Shown here one piece after another: positions 12,801 to 24,534 of a stretch of 64,000 nucleotides of DNA. The position numbers and the translations under genes are program-made. The first letter of the stretch is position 1. Every line of letters begins with the position of its first letter. Source of the DNA: Alviniconcha marisindica (lineage: Eukaryota; Mollusca; Gastropoda; Provannidae); assembly GCA_018857735.1 (NCBI GenBank), contig JABMCL010002397.1:247501-311500 (forward strand), read 5' to 3'. The notes under the pieces were generated by a model. It had not been told where the DNA came from and searched no databases. It saw only the letters and a list, made by a program, of their open reading frames with translations.

Positions 12801-14631
12801 CTCCCCCCCCCCCCCCCCCCCCCGCAGTTATTGTCAACTGGATTGAGCTGGCCTGTTCTGAGTATATATCAGTATGCCTGTGTGTGCGTGTGTGTGTGTG
12901 TGAACAGGTTGGAGACTACGCCCTGGTTCAGGTGGTGAACATGGAGCAAGCGACGGAGTGCTACGTGCCCTCCATCGTGCAGTTCACGCCTCAGCTCTGC
13001 CAGACACAGGCCCAGTTCTACACCGTCATGCTGTACAATGGACAGAAGGTAACTGTCATTCCTGTACAATGGACAGAAGGTAACTGTTATGCTGTACAAC
13101 AGACAGAAGATAACCATCATGTTGTACAACAGACAGAAGATAACCATCATGTTGTACAACAGACAGAAGATAACTGTCATGCTGTACAACAAACAGAAGA
13201 TAACTGTCATGCTGTACAACAGACAGAAGATAACCGTCATGCTGTACGACAGACAGAAGATAACCGTCATGCTGTACAACAGACAGAAGGTAACTGTCAT
13301 GCTTTACAACAGACAGAAGGTAACCGTCATGCTGTACAACAGACAGAAGGTAACCGTCATGCTGTACAACAGACAGAAGGTAACCATCATGCTGTACAAC
13401 AGACAGAAGGTAACCGTCATGCTGTCCAACAGACAGAAGGTAACTGTCATGCTGTACAACAGACAGAAAGTAACCATCATGCTGTACAACAGACAGAAGA
13501 TAACCGTCATGCTGTACAACAGACAGAAGGTAACTGTCATGACAATGCTTGGGGCTCACACTAGGTAACAGCGCTTTATAAATACATGCTTTTACATGAC
13601 ATTAACTTAATGAACCATTTGTTAATGTCTTGTCCTTGTTTTCAACAAAAGCTTTTGATAATGATGGCAGAGTGTGAATGCTTTTGTGGTGCTGATAGTG
13701 ACTGCTTGTGTTACCCAGGTGACCACACGCAGAATTCACTTGGTGAAGATCAGCAAGGAGAGGTTTGAGTTGTCTGCCCGCTACATTGCCGCTGTTCAGG
13801 GGGAGGACAGAGCAGAGTAAGAGAATTTGGGAGTTATTTCCCCTTTCCCATCTTGTCTTCTTGTACAATTCCTTGTTTGCTTGTCCTTGTTCCGTCTTCA
13901 CATAGACTATTTTTGTTTGTCCTTGTTCCGTCTTCACATAGACTGTTTTCGGTTTTTGTTTGTCCTGCTTCCGTCTTCACATAGACTATTTTGTTGTACA
14001 ATTCCTTTTTTGTTTGTACTTGTTCCATCCTCACATATACTGTTTTGTTGTTGTAGTTTGTGTAGTTTATTGTCACAGTGTGGATTTGTTTGCATGAATA
14101 ATATGGGCAGCTGGCAATGGCCGTGCTTGTGTTGTGGTACAATGAAAAAGGGATGGAAGAAAGCTCATTTTTTGCTTGGACTGTCGTTTCAGAGTGGACT
14201 GCAGGGTGTACGTTTCTCAGAACAAAAAGGAAAGTCCAGACCAGAGGGAGAGAGGACGGTGAGTTGTCGTCTGACAGTGCAGCCCTCATCAAAGACTGAC
14301 CCAGAAATCAACACCTCAACGTCCACTTGTTGAGCACCGCATTTACTCCCTGTCTCAGAAATCATACGTGTGACTAACAGCAGAGTGGAGGGTGGGGGGG
14401 ATCATTATTGGTTTTCAGCCAATGCTTAAAACTGTCATTGATGTTAGACTGGGAGGTGCTATCTGGGGGCTAGGTTTGTTCCCAAGTTTTGGGACAGTGT
14501 TTTTGAAAGATGTGGCATGTAACTGGATTTTTTGTTTGTGTTTTTATCAAAACCAGAACTTGAGTCTTGACTGTAAAGTAGACTGCAGAGAAAGAGCAGG
14601 CACACATACATGCACGTGTACACACACACAC

Positions 14632-14672
<41 letters not shown>

Positions 14673-17600
14673 CACATGCACACACACGCACAGGCACCCA
14701 CACTTGCATGCACTCACACACATACACACACACACGCTTGCACACACACATACACACACACATGCTTGTATGCATGCACACACACACACACACACACACA
14801 AAGTACAAACATACACACACATGCAGGCATGCACTGACACGCATGAACACCCATACAGTATAGGGAATGACCAGCTGTAGATAAGATGGAATGCTCTGAA
14901 TGGATGAGGAGGGGGGCGCTTTTTTTCTGCAATTTCTTTTAGCCTTCTTGAGTGCTTGTCTATATTGTACGTGTCTCTTGCTTTTCTTTCCCGTCTTCAG
15001 CAGACACATGAGGCTGTCTCTTGCTTTTCTTTCCTGTCTTCAGCAAACACATGAGGCTGTTTTGTTTTTCTTTCCCGTCTTCAGCAGACACATGAGGCTG
15101 TTTCTTTACCGTCTTCAGCAGACACATGAGGCTGTTTTGTTTTTCTTTCCCGTCTTCAGCAGACACATGAGGCTGTTTTGTTTTTCTTTACCGTCTTCAG
15201 CAGACACATGAGGCTGTCTCTTGCTTTTCTTTCCCGTCTTCAGCAGACACAGGAGGCTGTTTTGTTTTTCTTTACCGTCTTCAGCAGACACATGAGGCTG
15301 TTTTGTTTTTCTTTCCCGTCTTCAGCAGACACATGAGGCTGTTTTGTTTTTCTTTACCGTCTTCAGCAGACACAGGAGGCTGTTTTGTTTTTCTTTCCCG
15401 TCTTCAGCAGACACATGAGGCTGTTTTGTTTTTCTTTACCGTCTTCAGCAGACACATGAGGCTGTTTTGCTTTTCTTTACCGTCTTCAGCAGACACAGGA
15501 GGCTTTGTTTTTTTTCCTTGGCTTTTCTTTTTCTTTCCGTCTTCAGCAAACACATGAGGCTGTCTCTTGCTTTTCTTTCCTGTCTTCAGCAAACACATGA
15601 GGCTGTCTCTTGCTTTTCTTTCCCGTCTTCAGCAAACACATGAGGCTGTCTCTTGCTTTTCTTTCCCGTCTTCAGCAGACACAGGAGGCTGTTTTGTTTT
15701 TCTTTACCGTCTTCAGCAGACACAGGAGGCTGTTTTGTTTTTCTTTACCGTCTTCAGCAGACACAGGAGGCTGTTTTGTTTTTCTTTACCGTCTTCAGCA
15801 GACACATGAGGCTGTTTTGTTTTTCTTTACCGTCTTCAGCAGACACATGAGGCTGTTTTGCTTTTCTTTACCGTCTTCAGCAGACACATGAGGCTGTTTT
15901 GTTTTTCTTTACCGTCTTCAGCAGACACATGAGGCTGTTTTGTTTTTCTTTACCGTCTTCAGCAGACACATGAGGCTGTTTTGTTTTTCTTTACCGTCTT
16001 CAGCAGACACATGAGGCTGTTTTGTTTTTCTTTACCGTCTTCAGCAGACACATGAGGCTGTTTTGTTTTCTTTACCGTCTTCAGCAGACACATGAGGCTG
16101 TTTTGTTTTTCTTTACCGATCTTCAGCACAACACATGAGGCTGTTTTATTTTTCTTTACCGTCTTCAGCAGACACATGAGGCTGTTTTGTTTTCTTTACC
16201 GTCTTCAGCAGACACAGGAGGCTGTCTCTTGCTTTTCTTTACCGTCTTCAGCAGACACATGAGGCTGTCTCTTGCTTTTCTTTCCCGTCTTCAGCAGACA
16301 CATGAGGCTGTTTTGTTTTTCTTTACCGTCTTCAGCAGACACAGGAGGCTGTTTTGTTTTTCTTTACCGTCTTCAGCAGACACATGAGGCTGTTTTGCTT
16401 TTCTTTACCGTCTTCAGCAAACACATGAGGCTGTTTTGGGCTTGATGCCACAGCTGATGCTCTTTGCTGCGCTTTTAGGATTTAATTTTTAAGTTAAAAT
16501 CTTCTTCTTTTTTTGTAATGGTGCTAGCTCTAAATTTACAACTTCTGTCATTTCAGAAAATCTCCTAAGATCCTAGAAAGATCCCCTTCAGCGAGATCAA
16601 AGGAATTAAAGTCACGTTCAAGAACACCTTCGCAGTCAAGGTCAAGATCCAGGTCAACAGCAAGTCCTCAGCGACCAAGGTCACCAACGCCAGGCGTAGG
16701 CCTCAGAAAGTCTCCAAGCCCTCCAAGATCAAATTCAGCGTCACCACAGCGACAGGAGATGAAGATTATGGGTAAGAACAGGTTGATGACATGTCCAAGT
16801 TAAGAACAAGTTGATGAGGTGTCCAAGTTAAGAACAAGTTGATGACAAGTTCATTCTCTGCGTGGCTACTTCAGTGTTACGACAGAAAGTGAAGAGGGTT
16901 CCAGGCAGAGAGGAAGGCAACACTAATACTGATATTGTACACTGCACTACAAAGTGGGGAACGTTTTTTATGTTTTTATTTTGGTTACGGATTATGACCC
17001 TTTTCTTTACTTTGACTTTATTCTGGAAAAGTGACCTGACTTTATTCAGCAAAATTTACCTCATATTTGACTTTGTTCCAGAAAAGTGATCAAATATCTG
17101 ACTTTATTGAGGAAAAGTGACCTCACATTTGACTTTGTTCAGGAATAGGTGACCTGAATATCTGATTTTATTCAGGAAAAGTGACCTGATACATGACTTT
17201 ATTTGTTAACACCCTGTCAACCACTCATAGTCAGTCAGTAATTGTGTTAACACCTTGTCAACCACTCAGTGGTTAGTTAGTAATTGTGTTAACACCCCGT
17301 CAACCACTCAGTAGTTAGTAATTGTGTTAACACCCTGTCAACCACTCAGTGGTTAGTTAGTACTTGTGTTAACACCCCTTCAACCACTCAGTAGTTAGTT
17401 AGTAATTGTGTTCACACCCTGACAACCAGTCAGTAGTTAGTAATTGTGTTAACACCCTGTCAACCAGTCAGTAGTTAGTAATTGTGTTAACACTCTGTCA
17501 ACCAGTCAGTTGTTAGTAATTATGTTAACACCCTGTCAACCACTTCGTAGTTAGTAATTGTGTTAACACCCCGTCAACCACTCAGTAGTTAGTAATTGTG

Positions 17601-20600
17601 TTAACACCCTGTCAACCACTCGGTAGTTAGTAATTGTGTTAATACCCTGTCAACCACTCGGTAGTTAGTAATTGTGTTAACACCCTGTCAACCACTCAGT
17701 AGTTAGTAATTGTGTTAACACCCTGTCAACCACTCGGTAGTTAGTTAGTAATTGTGTTAACACCCTGTCAACCAGTCAGTTGTTAATAATTGTGTTAACA
17801 CCCTGTCAACCACTCGGTAGTTAGTAATTGTGTTAACACCCTGTCAACCACTCGGTAGTTAGTTAGTAATTGTGTTAACACCCTGTCAACCAGTCAGTTG
17901 TTAGTAATTGTGTTAACACCCTGTCAACCAGTCAGTTGTTAGTAATTGTGTTAACACCCTGTCAACCAGTCAGTTGTTAGTAATTGTGTTAACACCCAGT
18001 GAACCACTCAGAGTCAGAGGACTAGAAGTCTGTACAGAGAGAAGCTTTTGAGACGTGTTCTTAACAGAAAGTGGCCGTCCAGTGCTGGTTTTGTGACGTG
18101 CATGGGTCGGTAAGGGTGGATGGTCCACTGCAGACTTTGCCCTGATATAACTGCAAGGGTTGACTGGGCGTAAAACACCAAGTTAGTTACTTACCGCTGC
18201 AGACTGATGTTAGTTACTTACCGCTGCAGACTGATGTTAGTTACTTACCGCTGCAGACTGATGTTAGTTACTTACCGCTGCAGACTGATGTTAGTTACTT
18301 ACCGCTGCAGACTGATGTTAGTTACTTACCGCTGCAGACTGATGTTAGTTACTTACCGCTGCAGACTGATGCAGCGGACCTTTTCCTTTTCAGGCAGGAC
18401 GGAGGAGGAGACAATCAGGAAAAGTGAGCGTTGTATACGTTCCCGCTCACGTTCTCGCTCTCCGGCCTCATCACCATCACGGGAGGTTCGCTCCCACCCA
18501 AGGTCAGGGTCACGTTCTAGGTCAAGGTCACCTTCACCGGATATAAAATCCAAGGGAGAAGTCGACGAGAAAAGGTCAAGTTCTAGAACCGGTTCCAGGT
18601 CGTCGTCGCGGAGAAGTTCAGATGGGTCTCTCCGGGTTAAAGTTCATCTAACGTGTAACTCTCGAAAAAGGTCAAGGTCACGATCGAGGTCCAGGTCACC
18701 CTCGACACAGTTGTCAGCGCGCCAGAAAGAGCTGGAGAGACTGAAGAGGCAGCTGGAGAAGCAGCAGGACCAGCAAGCCAGGGAACAAAAAGTAAGCACA
18801 GGGATTATGATGTTTTTGTCTGTCTGCTTGTCTGTCTGCCTGCCTGCCTGTCTTCTGTCTGTTTGCCTGCCTGCCTGTCTGTCTGCCTGCCTGCCTGTCT
18901 TGTCTTACTCTTCTTGTTGTTGAAATCACACAAAATAATCTGTCTGGTCTTGTCTTACTATCTTTTCGTTGAAGTCTTGCAAAGTAATCTGTCTGTCTGC
19001 CATCTGGTCTTGTTTTACTGTCTTTTGTTTACGTCACACAAAATAATCTGTCTGCTGTCTGGTTTTGTCTTACTGCCTTCTTGTTGAAGTCACACAAAAT
19101 AATCATGCAAGTCCCTGGACAGTGCAGTGCAGTCCATACAAAATGATAATAATGAAGAGGATTTCTAGAGCACCCGTCTATCAAAAGTCTCTTGAAAGTA
19201 GAGAATCCAGAGAATAAAGTCCTAAAACCTTGTGACGCTGCACTGTTGCAGAAACTGAAGAAGAAGACGAAGAAGCTGACCAGAATGGTGAAACAGATGA
19301 TGGAGGAGAAGAAGGAGAGCACTGACCAGGACAAAGAGGCCGAGAATGAACTGGGTGAGACGTTGACCTGTAGCCATGCCCCCACCTACATTACAGCCAT
19401 GTCCTGTTTACTTTGCAGCCATGTCCCACCTACTTTGCAACCAGCCATGTCCCACCTACTTTGCAACCAGCCATGTCCCACCTACTTTGCAGCCAGGTCC
19501 CACCTGCTTTGCAGGCATGTCCCACCTACTTTGCAGCCATGTCCCACCTACTTTGCAGCCATGTCCCACCTGCTTTGCGGCCAGTGATGTCTCACCCACT
19601 TTGCAGCCAGCCATGTCCCACATTACTTTGTAGCCATGTCCCACCCACTTTGCAGCCATGTCCTATCAGCTTTGCAGCCATGTCCCACCCACTTTGCAGC
19701 CATGTCCTACCAGCTTTGCAGCCATGTCCCACCCACTTTGCAGCCAGCCATGTCCCACCTACTTTGCAGCCATGTCCCACCCACTTTGCAGCCATGTCTC
19801 ACCTGCTTTGCAGCCAGCCATGTCTCACCTACTTTGCAGCCAACCATGCCCCACCTACTTTGCAGCCATGTCCCACCCACTTTGCAGCCATGTCTCACCT
19901 GCTTTGGAGCCAGCCATGCCCCACCTACTTTGCAGCCAGCCATGTCTCACTTACTTTGCAGCCAGCCATGCCCCACCTACTTTGCAGCCAGCCATGTCTC
20001 ATCTACTTTGCAGCCAGCCATGTCCCACCTACTTTGCAGCCATGTCCCACCCACTTTGCAGCCATGTCCCACATGCTTTGCAGCCAGCCATGCCCCACCT
20101 ACTTTGCAGCCATGTCCCACCAGCTTTGCAGCCATGTCCCATCTACTTTGCAGCCAGCCATGCCCCACCTACTTCATAGTCAGTTGCAGCCATGTCCCAC
20201 CCACTTTGCAGCCATGTCCCATTACTTTGCAGCCAGCCATGCCCCACCTACTTTGCAGCCATGTCCCACCCCCTTTGCAGCCATGTCCCACTACTTTGCA
20301 GCCAGCCATGCCCCACCTACTTTCACCAGTCCCCCGTTTTCAAACATGTCCCTTGGCTTTGCTTGTCTGCCATGCCCACCTACTTCATAGTCAGTTGGAA
20401 ACAGTGTGCTCCTTGGCTGGTTGCTGGTTGTTTGCTATGTGTCCTGCGTTTGTTTGAGCTTGTGGGCACTGTGGTAGTGACTGTAGTGGTGACTGTGGTC
20501 TGTCCTTGCTGTTTGAGCTTGTGGGCACTGTGGTGGTGACTGCGGTGGTGACTGTGGTGGTGACTGGTCTGTCCTTGCTGTTTGAGCTTGTGGGCACTGT

Positions 20601-23600
20601 GGTGGTGACTGGTCTGTCCTTGCTGTTTGAGCTTGTGGGCACTGTGGTGGTGACTGGTCTGTCCTTGCTGTTTGAGCTTGTGGGACTGTGGTGGTGACTG
20701 TGGTGGTGACTGGTCTGTCCTTGCTGTTTGAGCTTGTGGGCACTGTGGTGGTGACTGTGGTGGTGACTGGTCTGTCCTTGCTGTTTGAGCTTGTGGGCAC
20801 TGTGGTGGTGACTGTGGTGGTGACTGGTCTGTCCTTGCTGTTTGAGCTTGTGGGCACTGTGGTGGTGACTGGTGGTGGCTGGTCTGTCCTTGCTGTTTGA
20901 GCTTGTGGGCACTGTGGTGGTGACTGTGGTGGTGACTGGTCTGTCCTTGCTGTTTGAGCTTGTGGGCACTGTGGTGGTGACTGGTGGTGGCTGGTCTGTC
21001 CTTGCTGTTTGAGCTTGTGGGCACTGTGGTGGTGACTGTGGTGGTGACTGGTCTGTCCTTGCTGTTTGAGCTTGTGGGCACTGTGGTGGTGACTGTGGTG
21101 GTGGCTGGTCTGTCCTTGCTGTTTGAGCTTGTGGTGACTGTGGTGGTGACTGTGGTGGTGACTGGTCTGTCCTTGCTGTTTCAGAGGAGGAAGAAGGTCC
21201 GCTGGTGACCCCTCACCTCTTGCACCTCCGCCGCACTCTGCCCCACCTGCAGGTAGCAGAGGAAGTCCTTGCTCGCTTCTCCGATGATGGCTGGTACTAC
21301 AGAGGTACTGCGGTCTGCATTTTACCTTTAGGGGTTGGGGTGGGGATGGGTCTTGATTAGTAGATTAGTCTTGTGCATGTGTTTAGATATATGGGGGAGG
21401 GATGGGGGTGGGATGGAGGCATGTGTTTAAAATTGTGTATCTATATATTTCTGTCATGTGCATGTGTGTAGATATATAGGGAGTGAGGGGTGGGCATGTG
21501 TTTAAAACTGTGTATCTATATATTTCTGTCATGTGCATGTGTGTAGATATATAGGGAGTGAGGGGTGGGCATGTGTTTAAAATTGTGTATGAATCTTTTA
21601 ATAAGTCACATGCTTCCATCTAGATCTTGTGTAAGTCACTGGTCATTGCTCTGATGACTTGTTGTTACTATAGAGGTGTTGGTATCTGTGGTTTGGGGGA
21701 GGGGAAGAGGTGTTGGCTGTGCAGCCATTTCTTTGATGTGTGCATGTGAATCATTCAGAATGTGTGCTTTGGACTGCACGTAAACGGATGTTGCTGTGAG
21801 TTTGGGGGCAGGGTGTGTGGGCCACAGGGAGGGCTGTGGAGGGTGTGTGGGCCACAGGGAGGGTTGTGGAGGGTGTGTGGGCCACAGGGAGGGCTGTGGA
21901 GGGTGTGTGGGCCACAGGGAGGGTTGTGGAGGGTGTGTGGGCCACAGGGAGGGCTGTGGAGGGTGTGTGGGCCACAGGGAGGGTTGTGGAGGGTGTGTGG
22001 GCCACAGGGAGGGCTGTGGAGGGTGTGTGGGCCACAGGGAGGGCTGTGGAGGGTGTGTGGGCCACAGGGAGGGCTGTGGAGGGTGTGTGGGCCACAGGGA
22101 GGGCTGTGGAGGGTGTGTGGGCCACAGGGAGGGTTGTGGAGGGTGTGTGGGCCACAGGGAGGGCTGTGGAGGGTGTGTTGGCCACAGGGAGGGTTGTGGA
22201 GGGTGTGTGGGCCACAGGGAGGGCTGTGGAGGGTGTGTGGGCCACAGGGAGAGCTGTGGAGGGTGTGTGGGCCACAGGGAGGGCTGTGGAGGGTGTGTGG
22301 GCCACAGGGAGAGCTGTGGAGGGTGTGTGGGCCACAGGGAGGGCTGTGGAGGGTGTGTGGGCCACAGGGAGGGCTGTGGAGGGTGTGTGGGCCACAGGGA
22401 GGGCTGTGGAGGGTGTGTGGGCCACAGGGAGAGCTGTGGAGGGTGTGTGGGCCACAGGGAGGGCTGTGGAGGTATGGTGTGTGGGCCACAGGGAGGGCTG
22501 TGGAGGGTGTGTGGGCCACAGGGAGAGCTGTGGAGGGGGTGTGGGCCACAGGGGGGGCTGTGGAGGTATGGTGTGTGGGCCACAGGGAGGGCTGTGGAGG
22601 GTGTGTGGGCCACAGGGAGGGCTGTGGAGGGTGTGTAGGCCACAGGGATGTCTGTGGAGGGTGTGTAGGCCACAGGGAGGGCTGTGGAGGGTGTGTAGGC
22701 CACAGGGAGGGTTGTGGAGGGTGTGTAGGCCACAGGGATGTCTGTGGAGGGTGTGTGGGCCACAGGGAGGGCTGTGGAGGGTGTGTAGGCCACAGGGATG
22801 TCTGTGGAGGGTGTGTGGGCCACAGGGATGTCTGTGGAGGCAGGGTGTGTTGGCCACAGGATGGTTGTGGAGGGTGTGTTGGCCACAGGATGGTTGTGGA
22901 GGGTGTGTGGGCCACAGGATGGTTGTGGAGGGTGTGTGGGCCACAGGATGGTTGTGGAGGGTGTGTGGGCCACAGGATGGTTGTGGAGGGTGTGTGGGCC
23001 ACAGGAATGTGTGTAGAGGCAGGGTGTGTGGGCCACAGGATGGTTGTGGAGGGTGTGTGGGCCACAGGGAGGGCTGTGGAGGGTGTGTGGGCCACAGGAT
23101 GGTTGTGAAGGGTGTGTGGGCCACAGGAATGTGTGTAGAGGCAGGGTGTGTGGGCCACAGGGAGGGCTGTGGAGGGTGTGTGGGCCACAGGAATGTGTGT
23201 AGAGGCAGGGTGTGTGGGCCACAGGGAGGGCTGTGGAGGGTGTGTGGGCCACAGGAATGTGTGTAGAGGCAGGGTGTGTGGGCCACAGGGAGGGCTGTGG
23301 AGGGTGTGTGGGCCACAGGAATGTGTGTAGAGGCAGGGTGTGTGGGCCACAGGGAGGGCTGTGGAGGGTGTACAGAAGGCTGACTGACAGCGTGGACGTG
23401 CTTGTTGTGCAGGAACCATACAGCAGGACCTGGGAGACCTGAGCTACATCGTGGAGGATGCCACTGGCCACATTGAGCGCATCTGGAGAGAAGACATTAT
23501 ATCTGACTATGACGACAATGCTCCACCACTCAGAGTAAGTGCATTGTATGGTTTTCTTCCTTTCTGGGGACCAGGGGGGTAGGAGGGGGGGGGGGGGGGG

Positions 23601-23856
23601 GGACATGAGAGGGGGAGGTGGTGGTGGCGTATTAGAGAATGGGATGGAGGATAGCAACTGAAAGTTGAACTTTGTCCCCAAGATCCAGAACAATGTGTCA
23701 TGAGACAACACGTTCATTCTCTTAAGTCTGTGAGGCCTCTTTCCTACACGTGGTCAGTCTGTGCTGTTATCAGCTTTGTTTCCATTGCTAGCTGTATTTG
23801 TGTGTGTTCATACATCCTGCATGCCTGCGTCAGAGCTGGTGTGTGGATGGTTCCTG

Positions 23857-23899
<43 letters not shown>

Positions 23900-23933
23900 A
23901 TCCTGTATGCATCAGAGGTGAAGAGTGCGGATG

Positions 23934-23989
<56 letters not shown>

Positions 23990-24105
23990 ATCCTGTATGC
24001 ATCAGAGGTGAAGAGTGTGGATGCTGTGTGTGTGTGTGTGTTTGTGCATGTGTGTGTGTGTGTGTTGATACATCCTGCATGCATCAGAGGTGAAGAGTGC
24101 AGATG

Positions 24106-24170
<65 letters not shown>

Positions 24171-24209
24171 GATACATCCTGCATGCATCAGAGGTGAAGA
24201 GTGCAGATG

Positions 24210-24259
<50 letters not shown>

Positions 24260-24369
24260 ATCCTGTATGCATCAGAGGTGAAGAGTGTGGATGCTGTGTG
24301 TGTGTGTGTGAGTGTGTGTGTTTGTTTGTTGATACATCCTGCGTGCATCAGAGGTGAAGAGTGTGGCTG

Positions 24370-24434
<65 letters not shown>

Positions 24435-24498
24435 GTGGTGGTGCGTGTGTGTGTTTGTTGATACATCCTGCGTGCATCAGAGGTGAAGAGTGCGGCTG

Positions 24499-24534
<36 letters not shown>

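Noticed and set aside
13049..13564. Repeat frame continuing exon 4 ([10 protein letters not shown])
   Set aside because: A good donor at 13048 and an in-phase exon 5 show that this is intron; the frame is open only because units are 30 bp.
19413..20457. Cys/Pro-rich open frames ([10 protein letters not shown])
   Set aside because: They follow the 22/26-bp array; no start context or splice logic.
20380..21081. Minus-strand frame with [13 protein letters not shown] repeats
   Set aside because: Same explanation; it lies in the exon 9 acceptor-derived array.
21636..23717. Very long open frames on both strands (up to 693 codons)
   Set aside because: They lie in the 30-bp array; the period is a multiple of three, so one stop-free unit keeps the frame open. 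The proteins are pure repeat ([20 protein letters not shown]).
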